Shown here: positions 1 to 8,999 of the stretch, in pieces
How positions within the stretch are numbered: the stretch's first letter is position 1
Layout: every line of letters starts with the position of its first letter
Origin: DATKEJ01 sp963768715
Lineage (GTDB): Bacteria; Bacteroidota; Rhodothermia; Rhodothermales; DATKEJ01
Reading direction: 5' to 3'
Assembly (NCBI GenBank): GCA_963768715.1
Contig: CAVYJC010000010.1
Coordinates: forward strand, 62,001 to 126,000
Length of the DNA: 64,000 nucleotides
Position numbers and translations under genes: made by a program
Notes under the pieces: generated by a model
What the model was told of the DNA's origin: nothing
Seen by the model: the letters and a program-made list of their open reading frames with translations, nothing else
Databases searched by the model: none

Positions 1-707
1 GGCCCCCTCAAAATGGCCCCCGCCATAATGTGCGCATCTCGCTCGACGATTACCGGGCCCTCGTCTGAGATCAGAATCGCACCAGGCTCGATAACGGCGC
101 CTGGTCCAACAGCCATAAAGTGCGTCCCTATGAGCAGGGCCTCGGCAGATACAATTGCATCATCGGAGACTCCTCTGACGCCCATGGCCGAGGCATCGTC
201 GTCGATAAATCGTGCAACGTCACCGACGAGGTCCCAGAGGCGATTCACCAGGCGCGCTTGCTGCACCTCGATCGCCTCGAGATCGTCAAACGCGGGCACT
301 CCATTCTCGAGCTGAATCGACTGCATCGACGGACACCAGGCGGCGACGACGGTTTCGCCGCTCCTCCAGCGTCTACCCCAACTCGGGGATTCCCCGTCCC
401 CCTCCAACAGCGCCCGCCATTCTCCTACCAGATGCGCACCGGCCGTCAGGAGTCGCCCGTTGATGAACAGTGTCGAATCTGCACGCTCGTCAGGAAGGGA
501 CGTCTGCGGACTACCGTTACCTTCGAGACTCGCCAGCGAGCGAACCTCTGGGCGACTCAGAAGGAAGTCGGCGTGGCGCCCGAGGTCCAACTCGATTCGG
601 TGGCGCAAAGGAAGGATTCCCGCGCGCAAATCGTAAACCGGACGTGTATGAATCAGCGGTTTGAGGTGAGCAACCGCCTCATCTTCAAAGAACGCCAGTG
701 TCGGCAT
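1..707 (-). CDS. GlmU-like sugar nucleotidyltransferase / left-handed beta-helix protein (partial, 3' end beyond window)
   Basis: The frame is open from an ATG at 707 to the left edge, about 235 residues, so the C-terminus is missing. The protein starts MPTLAFFEDE and has an LHTRPVYDLRAGI-like segment (seen as LIHTRPVYDLRAGILPLRHR). It ends in hexapeptide-like turns (GPGAVIEPGAILIS, then ERDAHIMAGAILRG), as expected where the left-handed beta-helix begins. This layout matches the Bacteroidota alternative GlmU family, predicted to make a nucleotide sugar such as UDP-GlcNAc for the cell envelope. The usual family length is about 400 aa, so roughly 40% is outside. Function is inferred from family resemblance. 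It diverges from the transaldolase remnant, with a 141-bp spacer. Confidence 0.75.
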   Translation of the reverse strand, partial: MPTLAFFEDEAVAHLKPLIHTRPVYDLRAGILPLRHRIELDLGRHADFLLSRPEVRSLASLEGNGSPQTSLPDERADSTLFINGRLLTAGAHLVGEWRALLEGDGESPSWGRRWRSGETVVAAWCPSMQSIQLENGVPAFDDLEAIEVQQARLVNRLWDLVGDVARFIDDDASAMGVRGVSDDAIVSAEALLIGTHFMAVGPGAVIEPGAILISDEGPVIVERDAHIMAGAILRG

Positions 708-848
708 ACAACTTCCGGTTTACTTGTCCAGATTTCTGTGGAAGAACTCAACCACAAATCAAATCATACAACGACTTTGTTCCGTAGTTTTGCGTTTGTG
801 GGCCTTCAGTTCTGCGAATCAAACACGACAACGGGACACCCTTCCAAT
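708..848. promoter_or_regulatory. divergent intergenic spacer with possible Bacteroidota-type -7 box
   Basis: This A/T-rich spacer separates two divergent genes. TAGTTTTG at 785-792 fits the TAnnTTTG -7 consensus reading toward the transaldolase remnant. No good -33 TTTG lies at the expected spacing, so the promoter call is weak. Confidence 0.2.
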
Positions 849-1148
849 ATGAAGTTTTTCATTGACACGGCCGATCTCGAGGAAATCCGGCAGGCCAAAG
901 CGATGGGGGTGCTCGACGGCGAAACGACGAACCCCGAAGCCCGCCAACTGGCAGCCATCCACCAGCACGTGGTCGTGAAGGTACCGCTCATTGCAGAGGG
1001 CATCAAGGCAATCAAGACGCTGACCGCCGAGGGCATTCGGACCAACTGTACCCTCGTCAGTCATCCGCTTACTGACAGCGGACTCGAGAAATTCCTTGCC
1101 GATTGGCGAGCATATGAGGCAAGCCTGCAAGAAACGTCGGTAGCATGA
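849..1148 (+). pseudogene. transaldolase / fructose-6-phosphate aldolase-like remnant with two in-frame internal deletions
   Basis: The 99-residue product begins MKFFIDTADLEEIRQAKAMG and ends like a complete small transaldolase (HPLTDSGLEKFLADW). Family members are about 215-220 aa. Two pieces seem to be missing. About 36-41 residues are gone after TTNP (the sequence jumps to EARQLAAIH), and about 85 residues after NCTLV (it jumps straight to SHPLTD). Both junctions keep the frame. The Schiff-base lysine context HVVVKVP, the N-terminal FIDTAD and TTNP survive, but about half of the (beta/alpha)8 barrel is absent, so activity is very unlikely. It could be a true deletion derivative or an assembly artefact. 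An upstream in-frame extension exists but lies over the GlmU-like gene on the other strand and is not protein-like. Confidence 0.7.
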
Positions 1149-1206
1149 GTCTCTCGAGGATCCGTCGAGCAAGCGTTACTGAATAGTTGGAGGCATGAAC
1201 TAAGCG

Positions 1207-2598
1207 ATGCTGCTTCTTCCGCTCGGTGAGACGGACAAGATCGGCGCAAGCTGCTACTACCTCAATATTGAGGGAACGGGCATTCTACTCGATGCGGGGC
1301 AGAGTCCGAGCGACGATTCGGTCGAAGGATTGCCGCAATTCGATTTGCTTGACGAAGATCCCGATCGTGTCGTCGATCATGTCATCATCACGCATGCTCA
1401 CCACGATCACGTCGGTGCCCTTGCGACAGTTGTTCAGAGGTGGCCGCATGCCGCCATCCACATGACCGTCGCCACGCGGCACCTGCTGGATACGTTGCTG
1501 CCGGCTTCCGCCCGGCTTCAGGCCCGTCGCGCCAGAGAGAACGGTACGGTCGGCCCACCGGGACTCACCGAAGAAGAGGTCGAAGCAGTTACATATCTCT
1601 TCCACGGGCATACGCTCGAGGAGACGTTCGATTTGACGGGGCTGCTCGGCCGGGCACACGTCTACGGCAAGTTCTTCCACGCGGGTCATGTGCTCGGGGC
1701 GGCGGGAATGCTCGTCACATTCGAGGAAGCCGGCCTTCGACGACGCCTGTTCTATACGAGTGACACGAATCTCAGAAATCAGACGATACACCCTGGTGGA
1801 GAGTATCCTGAACCCCCCATCGACGTGCTGGTGCTCGAAAGCACGCTCGGAGCAGACGGAGACATCGAGAACGTCACGCGACGCTCGGAGGAAGAGGCGC
1901 TTTGCGAGGCCATTTCGCGAACACTCGCACGAGGCGGCAGGGTGCTGCTTCCGGTCTTCGCGCTTGGAAGAGCGCAGGAGGTTCTCGCCCTCATAGACCG
2001 CTTCAAACGACGAGGACGCATCCCCGAGACAGTGCCGGTCTACACCTCGGGCCTGATGCGCGGAGTTTCCGATATCTACGATCGGACGCGCTATTCTTCG
2101 CCCCGGCTCGACCCGGAATTCGAGGTTTACGGCGTGGACCAGAAGCGGATGCCCAGGAGCAGGGCGGCGGCGGCCAACGTCCTCCAGGAACCGGCCATTC
2201 ATATCGCTTCGAGCGGCATGATGCTCGAAAATACGCTTTCAAACCGGCTTGCCCAGCGCCTGATGGGCGACGAGAAGAGCGGCATTTTCTTCGTTGGATT
2301 CGTAAAAGAGGACGCTCCAGGGTCCAGACTTCTGGAAGGATTCGAGAGTGGGGCGAGCGTGTCCCTCGATCCCATGCACGAACCGCAAAAAGTCAGGTGT
2401 GAGGTTGCTAAATTCCGCCTCACGGGCCATAGCAATCGGCGTGACCTTATTTCACTCGTAGGACGGCTAAATCCTGAAATCACTGTCCTCGTCCACGGCG
2501 ACCCCGATGCTCGGTCGTGGATGGCTGACAACATTAGATTCTTTCATCCAGAAACAGAGGTCGTGCTTTCCGAAGAAGGGCAGCCTCTGATACTGTAG
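1207..2598 (+). CDS. beta-CASP metallo-beta-lactamase RNA nuclease (CPSF73/YSH1-like)
   Basis: A 463-aa protein with the metallo-beta-lactamase zinc motif HAHHDH at residues 63-68, a later VLESTLG segment (the beta-CASP LEST-type motif), a central beta-CASP insertion, and a C-terminal RMMBL-type segment with LTGHSNRRDL and VLVHGD. Known relatives are zinc-dependent endo- and exoribonucleases acting in the cytoplasm on RNA 3' processing or decay; the substrate here is unknown. The ATG start puts the first strand of the MBL fold (MLLLPLGETDKIGASCYYL) directly at the N-terminus, as usual. The next gene begins 25 bp downstream, so cotranscription is likely. Confidence 0.9.
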   Translation: MLLLPLGETDKIGASCYYLNIEGTGILLDAGQSPSDDSVEGLPQFDLLDEDPDRVVDHVIITHAHHDHVGALATVVQRWPHAAIHMTVATRHLLDTLLPASARLQARRARENGTVGPPGLTEEEVEAVTYLFHGHTLEETFDLTGLLGRAHVYGKFFHAGHVLGAAGMLVTFEEAGLRRRLFYTSDTNLRNQTIHPGGEYPEPPIDVLVLESTLGADGDIENVTRRSEEEALCEAISRTLARGGRVLLPVFALGRAQEVLALIDRFKRRGRIPETVPVYTSGLMRGVSDIYDRTRYSSPRLDPEFEVYGVDQKRMPRSRAAAANVLQEPAIHIASSGMMLENTLSNRLAQRLMGDEKSGIFFVGFVKEDAPGSRLLEGFESGASVSLDPMHEPQKVRCEVAKFRLTGHSNRRDLISLVGRLNPEITVLVHGDPDARSWMADNIRFFHPETEVVLSEEGQPLIL

Positions 2599-2623
2599 AA
2601 CGGTTACCGGTTTGACCGGAATC

Positions 2624-5503
2624 ATGGCACGACCGGAGAAACTCGAGGCCTTTTTTGCCGAGCTGGGTAACCGGACACGCGGCGATGTGCTTTCAGACCG
2701 CATGTCACGGTTTCTGTATAGTACCGATGCGAGCATGTATCGCATGGAACCGCTCGGCGTGTTGGTGCCCCGATCGCGCGAAGACGTCGATGCGGCCATA
2801 GAGCTTGCCCGAGACTGGGACGTTCCGGTCCTCGCTCGTGGAGGCGGCTCTTCACTTGCAGGCCAGACAGTCGCCGAGGCACTCGTGATCGATTTCACGA
2901 AACACATCGATGCAATCCTCGACTTCAACATTGAAGCACGTACGGTCACCGTCGAGCCGGGTATCGTGCTCGACGTGCTCAACGACTATCTGTCCGCCCA
3001 CGGCCTCATGATCGGTCCGGACCCGGCGAGCAGCAACCGTGCGACAATCGGAGGAATGGTCGCCAACAACGCCACCGGCACGCATTCCATTCTATACGGC
3101 TCCGTAGTCGATCACGTGGTCCAGACAGAGGTGATCCTTGCCGATGGATCGACGGTGACGCTCTCCAACCTCGATGCCGCTCAGTGGGGTGAGCGAACCC
3201 GCCGATCCACATCGGAAGGGCGCCTCTACCGCGAGATTGATTCCGTACTCGAACAGAACCGGGAGACGATTGAGCGCGACACCCCGCGGCACTGGCGGCG
3301 AAGCGGCGGTTACCGACTCGAACGCCTGATCGGAAACGGAAAACGAAATCTGTCGGCCCTGTTGTGCGGCAGCGAGGGGACGCTCGCCGTGCTTAAGAGC
3401 GTCACCCTTTCGCTGGTCGAGCGACCCAGGAAGACCGGGCTCGGAATCGTGCACTTCCGCTCCCGGATGGAGGCGCTGCAGGCCGTCCCGGAAATCCTCA
3501 AGACAGATCCGACGGCGGTCGAGTTGCTCGATCGGCACGGACTGGACCAGTGCCGCGCCGTGCCCGGTTATGCGCACATGCTGACCTTCGTCGAGGGCGA
3601 TCCCGACGCACTCCTGATCACGGAATACTATGGTGAAACGGAGGACGAAGTTGCGGATCGCATCCACGCGCTCGAGGCTACTCTGAAGGACAAAGGAATC
3701 GGTATCGGCGTCGTCGAGGCGCTTTCGAAGAGTCAGATATCGAACGTCTGGTCGGTCAGGAAGGCTGGATTGGGATTGATTCTGGGTGTGAAGAGCGACT
3801 TCAAGCCGGTTGCCTTCATCGAGGATGCCGCCGTGCCGCCCGAACATCTGGCCGAGTACATCGGCGCGATGGAGGCCGTATTTGCCGAGACGAACACGAA
3901 GGCGACCCTTTATGCACACGCATCGGCCGGCTGCCTGCACGTCAGGCCGTTCATCAACACGAAAGACGCAGCCGAAGTCAGGAAGATGGCTGAAATCGCC
4001 AAGGCGTCGGCAGAGCTCGTAGCATCGTTCGATGGATGCCTGTCGTCAGAACACGGAGAAGGACTGGCGAGGAGTTGGCTGTCGGAATCATTCTACGGCA
4101 AGCCGCTTTACGAGGCATACCGAAGCACGAAGCGCGCCTTCGATCCCAAGGGCCTCTTGAATCCCGGCAAGGTCACTGACGCACAACCCATGACGGAGAA
4201 CCTGCGCGTGGGTCCCAGCTTCAAGACAGCAAGGCTGGAGGAGAAGCTGGATTTTTCGGAGGATCATGGTTTCGCGGGCGCGGTTGAGCTCTGCACGGGG
4301 GTCGGGTCGTGTCGCAAGCTTCTTGGGGGCACGATGTGCCCCAGCTTCATGGCGACCCGCGACGAGAGACATACGACGCGCGGTCGCGCCAATGCGCTTC
4401 GCGCTGCCCTCAGTGGAGAACTCGGCGAGCAGGGGTTGGCCGACGACGAGCTTTACGACGTCATGTCGCTCTGCATTTCGTGCAAGGGCTGCAAGACGGA
4501 GTGCCCCTCCGCCGTGGACATGGCCAAGCTCAAGCTTGAGTGGCTCGGGCACTACTGGTCGCTCCGAAAGCCACCCTTCAGGGAGCGGTTCTTCGCGAAC
4601 ATGCCCCGAACCACAAGGCGCCTTTCGAAACTTCCTGCCTCGCTCGTAAACTGGGCCTCCAATTCCAGCCTCGGAAGAAAGTCGATGGCCGCCGTCCTGC
4701 ATCTGGCGCCGGAGCGTACCCTGCCACAGGTCGCAAGCGAGTCGCTCTTCAAATGGAACGCCCGCCGCCGGCCGGCCGACGGCTCCAGGGAGGTCCTCCT
4801 CTTCGCCGATACATTCAACTGCTATTACGATCCCGAAATCGGGCAAGCGGCGATTCATCTTCTCGAGCGGCTCGGCTATCGGGTGACGGTAACTCAACAC
4901 GGCTGCTGCGGACGAACGTACATGTCGAAAGGATTCGTCGATGAGGCACGCGCAAGTGCACAGCAGGTAGTCGGCGCTCTCCGCGATTACGCAGAGCGCG
5001 GTATTCCGATCATTGGCCTCGAACCGAGCTGCATTCTGTCGCTGCGAGACGAATACCACTCGCTGCTTCCGGGCGATCCGGATGTGAAGACGCTCGCCGG
5101 CGTCGCCCTCACGCTTGAAGAATTTGTCACACGGGAGGCCGCCGCCGGGGCATTCGAAGCGACGTGGAATCAGTCGAAACAGAATTTGGTCCTCCACGGA
5201 CACTGCCATCAGAAAGCACTCGTCGGGATCGATCCTTCCGTCAAGGCTCTTTCACTGCCGGGACACAGCGTGAACGTGGTCGACTCAGGATGCTGCGGGA
5301 TGGCGGGCTCCTTTGGCTACGAACGAGAACACTACAAATGGTCGGTCAAGATGGCCGAACGTGCGCTCGCACCTGCCGTCCGCGAGGCGGCGGAGGACGA
5401 CGTAATCGTGGCCGCAGGAACGTCCTGCAGGGCGCAGATCGAGCACTGCACGGGACGGAAGGCGCTACACCCGGCGCAAGTCTTGTTGAACTCTCTCCGC
5501 TGA
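2624..5503 (+). CDS. FAD-linked oxidase fused to a 4Fe-4S/CCG-domain oxidoreductase (YdiJ / D-2-hydroxyacid dehydrogenase type)
   Basis: A 959-aa fusion. The N-terminal half is a PCMH-type FAD-binding domain (RGGGSSLAGQTV, then GPDPASSNRATIGGM) followed by an FAD-oxidase C domain (YAHASAGCLHVRP, SSEHGEGLARS). The C-terminal half has ferredoxin-like cysteines (CISCKGCKTECP, with an earlier CTGVGSCRKLLGGTMCP) and two CCG motifs (HGCCGRTYM and SGCCGMAGSFGYE). Relatives oxidise D-2-hydroxyacids such as D-lactate, glycolate or D-2-hydroxyglutarate and pass electrons through Fe-S clusters to the respiratory chain; which substrate applies cannot be told. I chose the ATG at 2624 over a TTG 12 bp upstream. 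The gene is downstream of, and probably cotranscribed with, the beta-CASP nuclease. Confidence 0.88.
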   Translation: MARPEKLEAFFAELGNRTRGDVLSDRMSRFLYSTDASMYRMEPLGVLVPRSREDVDAAIELARDWDVPVLARGGGSSLAGQTVAEALVIDFTKHIDAILDFNIEARTVTVEPGIVLDVLNDYLSAHGLMIGPDPASSNRATIGGMVANNATGTHSILYGSVVDHVVQTEVILADGSTVTLSNLDAAQWGERTRRSTSEGRLYREIDSVLEQNRETIERDTPRHWRRSGGYRLERLIGNGKRNLSALLCGSEGTLAVLKSVTLSLVERPRKTGLGIVHFRSRMEALQAVPEILKTDPTAVELLDRHGLDQCRAVPGYAHMLTFVEGDPDALLITEYYGETEDEVADRIHALEATLKDKGIGIGVVEALSKSQISNVWSVRKAGLGLILGVKSDFKPVAFIEDAAVPPEHLAEYIGAMEAVFAETNTKATLYAHASAGCLHVRPFINTKDAAEVRKMAEIAKASAELVASFDGCLSSEHGEGLARSWLSESFYGKPLYEAYRSTKRAFDPKGLLNPGKVTDAQPMTENLRVGPSFKTARLEEKLDFSEDHGFAGAVELCTGVGSCRKLLGGTMCPSFMATRDERHTTRGRANALRAALSGELGEQGLADDELYDVMSLCISCKGCKTECPSAVDMAKLKLEWLGHYWSLRKPPFRERFFANMPRTTRRLSKLPASLVNWASNSSLGRKSMAAVLHLAPERTLPQVASESLFKWNARRRPADGSREVLLFADTFNCYYDPEIGQAAIHLLERLGYRVTVTQHGCCGRTYMSKGFVDEARASAQQVVGALRDYAERGIPIIGLEPSCILSLRDEYHSLLPGDPDVKTLAGVALTLEEFVTREAAAGAFEATWNQSKQNLVLHGHCHQKALVGIDPSVKALSLPGHSVNVVDSGCCGMAGSFGYEREHYKWSVKMAERALAPAVREAAEDDVIVAAGTSCRAQIEHCTGRKALHPAQVLLNSLR

Positions 5504-5598
5504 GGCCTTGCCTGCGCACTCTGTAAAGTCCACCAAGGCGGTGCGTCGCACTTATAGATGCCACATCGTGAACAGCCTGCGAAGGGACCCTGTGCGAC

Positions 5599-5628
5599 TT
5601 GGATTTACTTGTATAGACCGTATTTTAG
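5599..5628 (+). promoter_or_regulatory. candidate Bacteroidota-type promoter for tdh-kbl
   Basis: TTG at 5599-5601 is followed after 19 bp by TATTTTAG at 5621-5628, one base away from TAnnTTTG. The spacing fits the -33/-7 architecture of Bacteroidota promoters. It lies 31 bp before the tdh start codon. The call rests on pattern only. Confidence 0.4.
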
Positions 5629-5659
5629 CGCGCCCCTCCGAAGCGCTTCCAATAGAGTA

Positions 5660-6625
5660 ATGAGGCGAATTCTAATAACCGGCGCTCGCGGACAGATCGG
5701 AAGCGATCTCGTCACAGCGCTCCGAAAGACCGAGTTCGAACCCTACGTGCTGGGCACGGACCTTCGCGGACCGTCCAACGCGGAAGGAAACGGAGAAAAT
5801 CAACGGTTCGAACATCTCGACGTAACCGACAGACGAGCGCTGCGCGAAACTGTCGAACACCATCGGATCGACTCGATCTATCACCTGGCCAGTCTACTCT
5901 CCGCCAAAGGTGAGAGAGAACCTGATCTCGCCTGGAAGGTCAACGTCGAGGGGCTTCGTAACGTGCTCGAGCTGGCTCGGGAAAAGGACCTTCATGTCTT
6001 CTGGCCAAGCTCGATCGCCGTCTTCGGCCCTGGGCTGCCCGAAGGCCGTGCCGGTCAGATGAGTGGACTGGTGCCGAGAACCATGTACGGCGTCACCAAG
6101 GTGGCCGGGGAACTGCTGTGCAATTATTACCACCTTCGATTCGGGGTGGATGTGAGAAGCGTCCGCTACCCCGGCCTTATCAGCTACACGGCTCCGCCCG
6201 GAGGCGGAACGACCGACTACGCCGTGGAGATCTTCCATGCCGCCGCAGAGGGGAAAACCTATGAGTGCTTTCTCAAAGCGGATCAGCGCCTTCCGATGAT
6301 GCACATGGAGGACGCGATAAGAGCCTCCATCGAAATCATGCAGGCTGACGCTGATCGTCTCTCGATCCACACAAGCTACAATTTGTCCGCCGTTTCTTTT
6401 TCGCCGGAAGAAGTGGCTGGAGAGATTCGACGCCAAATCCCCGAGTTCCGATGCACGTACGAACCGGATTTCCGGCAGCAAATAGCTGAAACCTGGCCCG
6501 AACTCATCGACGACCGAGTTGCACGTGAAGACTGGGGATGGGACCACCGGTACGACCTCGCGGGTATCGTGAACTCGATGCTGGATCATCTCGTACCGAG
6601 CCGATTGACAGCCTCAACCTTTTGA
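5660..6625 (+). CDS. tdh: L-threonine 3-dehydrogenase, SDR/epimerase type
   Basis: A 321-aa extended short-chain dehydrogenase. The start at ATG 5660 places MRRILITGARGQIGSDLV, the NAD-binding glycine motif, at the N-terminus; an in-frame upstream extension is not family-like and overlaps the candidate promoter. The catalytic YxxxK is seen as MYGVTKVAGELL, with SSIAVFGP (SDR serine region) before it. SDR-type threonine dehydrogenases of Bacteroidota convert L-threonine to 2-amino-3-ketobutyrate with NAD+. The assignment over a sugar epimerase rests mainly on the neighbour 11 bp downstream, which is the next enzyme of that pathway. Confidence 0.85.
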   Translation: MRRILITGARGQIGSDLVTALRKTEFEPYVLGTDLRGPSNAEGNGENQRFEHLDVTDRRALRETVEHHRIDSIYHLASLLSAKGEREPDLAWKVNVEGLRNVLELAREKDLHVFWPSSIAVFGPGLPEGRAGQMSGLVPRTMYGVTKVAGELLCNYYHLRFGVDVRSVRYPGLISYTAPPGGGTTDYAVEIFHAAAEGKTYECFLKADQRLPMMHMEDAIRASIEIMQADADRLSIHTSYNLSAVSFSPEEVAGEIRRQIPEFRCTYEPDFRQQIAETWPELIDDRVAREDWGWDHRYDLAGIVNSMLDHLVPSRLTASTF

Positions 6626-6636
6626 CCGCTACCCCG

Positions 6637-7827
6637 ATGTTCTCCAATACAGCAAATGATTTTGTAGAGATACTCGACGACATCAAGACATCCGGCCTCC
6701 ACAAGGAGGAGCGTGTCATCACGTCTCAACAGGATGCCGATATTCGCGTCGATGGTGACAAAGAAGTTGTCAACTTCTGTGCAAACAATTATTTAGGTCT
6801 CGCAAATCATCCACGCATCCTGGAGGCCGCCAAGAAGGGGATCGACCGCTACGGATTCGGGATGGCTTCCGTTCGGTTCATCTGTGGAACACAGGACGTC
6901 CACAAGAAGCTCGAGGCCAAGATTTCGTCGTTCTTCGAAACTGAAGGCACCATCCTCTACTCCTCGTGTTTCGACGCAAACGCGGGGCTTTTTGAGACCA
7001 TACTGGATGCTGACTCGGCCATCATCAGTGATCAGTTAAATCATGCGAGCATCATAGACGGCATTCGTCTCTGCAAGGCTGCGCGCCATCGCTATGCCCA
7101 TTCGGACATGAGCGAATTGGAAAACGTTCTCAGAGCTACTCAGGGATCTAACCGCCGGCTCATCGCAACCGACGGTGTCTTCAGCATGGACGGCGACGTC
7201 GCCAGACTGTCCGAGATTTGCGACCTTGCCGAACGGTTCGACGCCATGGTCATGGTCGACGACTGTCACGGAACAGGTTTTTTTGGACCGACGGGACGCG
7301 GCTCGGTAGAGCACTGCAATTCACTCGGCAGGGTCGACGTCATCACGAGCACGCTCGGAAAAGCACTCGGAGGTGCATCCGGGGGATTCACGACGGGCAG
7401 GAAACCGATCATCGATCTGCTGCGGCAACGATCCCGTCCCTATCTCTTTTCCAACACGCTTGCGCCGGTCATTGCGCATACGAGTCTGACCGTGCTCGAC
7501 ATGCTGAACGAGAGTACATCGCTTCGAGACAAGCTGGCCGACAACACCGTCTACTTTCGAGAGCGGATGACGGCTGCCGGATTCGATATCCGGCCGGGCG
7601 TCCACCCCATCGTTCCAATCATGCTCTACGATGCCGTTCTCGCGACGAACATGGCCCGCGACATGCTCGACCAAGGGATCTACGTCATCGGGTTTAGCTA
7701 TCCGGTGGTACCGAAAGGCGAAGCGCGAATACGCGTTCAGGTGTCGGCTGCTCATTCGAGAGAGCATCTGGATCGGTGCGTCGACGCCTTCGTACTCGTC
7801 GGACGCAAGCACGGAGTTGTTTCCTGA
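6637..7827 (+). CDS. kbl: 2-amino-3-ketobutyrate coenzyme A ligase (glycine C-acetyltransferase)
   Basis: A 396-aa alpha-oxoamine synthase. It has NNYLGLANHP near the N-terminus, the HGTGFFGPTGRG glycine-rich segment, and the PLP-lysine context TSTLGKALGGASGG. The start at ATG 6637 gives MFSNTANDFVEIL, matching the usual N-terminus; a longer frame overlaps the end of tdh. The enzyme cleaves 2-amino-3-ketobutyrate with CoA to glycine and acetyl-CoA in the cytoplasm, removing the unstable product of Tdh. The two genes therefore form a compact threonine catabolic operon. Confidence 0.92.
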   Translation: MFSNTANDFVEILDDIKTSGLHKEERVITSQQDADIRVDGDKEVVNFCANNYLGLANHPRILEAAKKGIDRYGFGMASVRFICGTQDVHKKLEAKISSFFETEGTILYSSCFDANAGLFETILDADSAIISDQLNHASIIDGIRLCKAARHRYAHSDMSELENVLRATQGSNRRLIATDGVFSMDGDVARLSEICDLAERFDAMVMVDDCHGTGFFGPTGRGSVEHCNSLGRVDVITSTLGKALGGASGGFTTGRKPIIDLLRQRSRPYLFSNTLAPVIAHTSLTVLDMLNESTSLRDKLADNTVYFRERMTAAGFDIRPGVHPIVPIMLYDAVLATNMARDMLDQGIYVIGFSYPVVPKGEARIRVQVSAAHSREHLDRCVDAFVLVGRKHGVVS

Positions 7828-8039
7828 CGCTGCAGACCGGTTCGCGTGAAATTCTAACCAGTATCACGGTTCCTTGACCCCTCTACTCCTTAGCTTGATT
7901 GAATTACCGTGCCGTCTCCGGTCGATCCGCCCTCGTCCTTAGCGAAAGAGTTCTGATCCTGCGTCGTGCAGATGGGCCCACGCCCAATCGATACCGGTCC
8001 GGTACGCTGTCAGTGACGGATTAGACCGCTACGCATCCC

Positions 8040-8975
8040 ATGCCGACAAAGAAGAAAATGATCGGTGTACTGCGGGGAATGGAAACGACATTCACCGACG
8101 CACTGGTCGCCTACATAAACGAGGCGTTCGCAGGAAAAGGCGTTGAAGCGGAGTTCGCTCAGATGGACGCGCTCCGAATGGACGCCGAGCCGCGATATCG
8201 CGTGATCCTCGACCGCATTTCCCACGAGGTTCCGTTTTACCGATCCTATTTGAAGTGGTGCTCGCTGCAAGGCACCTACGTCGTAAACAATCCATTCTGG
8301 TGGAGTGCGGACGACAAATTTATCGACAATGTGATCGCGGAGCGTGCCGGTGTAGCGGTACCGAAGACTGTCATTCTCCCCCACAAGAACCGTCCGCCGA
8401 GAACCGAAGAGACGTCATTTCGAAACCTCGCCTACCCGATCGGCTGGCCCGGCGTTTTCGACTACGTCGGGTTCCCATCCTTCCTCAAACCGTACGACGG
8501 CGGTGGGTGGCGCGGCGTAACGCGCGTGACGGATCCCGAATCGTTCTTCGCCGCCTACGACGCGTCGGGCGAAGACTGCATGATGCTCCAGGAAGGGATT
8601 GACTTCACGCACTATTTCCGCTGCTACGGTGTGGGACAGAAGCACGTGCGCATCATGAAATACAATCCGGGCGCTGAGCCGCACATGCGATATCACGACG
8701 TGCCCGAGGACGATGTGCCTGCCGAACTGCTCGAGAAGATGCACCGCGACGTCGTGGCTCTCTGCTCGGCACTCGGCTACGATCTGAACACGGTGGAATT
8801 TGCCGTCAGGGACGGCGTGCCCTATGCCATCGACTTCATGAATCCCGCTCCCGACGCCGATTATCATTCGGTGGGTCACGACAACTTTGACTGGATCGTT
8901 CGGCACGTAGTCGACCTGCTCGTGTCCAAGGCCCTTTCGCCTCGGAAGCGGCAACCGATCGCGCCAAAACTGTAG
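8040..8975 (+). CDS. ATP-grasp carboxylate-amine ligase, RimK-like
   Basis: A 311-aa protein with the ATP-grasp fold. FLKPYDGGGWRGV (residues 148-160) is the lysine plus glycine-rich nucleotide loop, MLQEGID is the adenine-side strand, and VEFAVRDGVPYAIDFMNPAPD carries the metal ligands (about E253, D265, N268). Enzymes of this family activate a carboxylate as an acyl phosphate and join it to an amine. No known substrate-specific family was recognised. It is the first gene of a closely packed run: 24 bp separate it from a second ATP-grasp gene, and an amidotransferase follows. A 212-bp spacer with no clear consensus promoter precedes it. Start ATG (MPTKKKMIGVLRG) leads directly into the first strand. 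Confidence 0.8.
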   Translation: MPTKKKMIGVLRGMETTFTDALVAYINEAFAGKGVEAEFAQMDALRMDAEPRYRVILDRISHEVPFYRSYLKWCSLQGTYVVNNPFWWSADDKFIDNVIAERAGVAVPKTVILPHKNRPPRTEETSFRNLAYPIGWPGVFDYVGFPSFLKPYDGGGWRGVTRVTDPESFFAAYDASGEDCMMLQEGIDFTHYFRCYGVGQKHVRIMKYNPGAEPHMRYHDVPEDDVPAELLEKMHRDVVALCSALGYDLNTVEFAVRDGVPYAIDFMNPAPDADYHSVGHDNFDWIVRHVVDLLVSKALSPRKRQPIAPKL

Positions 8976-8999
8976 ACGGATCCGACAAATCTCTCCCGC

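Noticed and set aside
120..848. Long plus-strand open frame upstream of, and in frame with, the transaldolase remnant
   Set aside because: It lies antisense to the GlmU-like gene, whose minus-strand protein shows real family motifs; the plus-strand sequence has none. The transaldolase start at 849 is at the conserved MKFFIDTAD.
3092..5209. Long minus-strand frames (282 and 373 residues) opposite the FAD/Fe-S oxidoreductase
   Set aside because: The plus-strand protein has complete cofactor and cysteine motifs; the minus-strand frames are antisense shadows.
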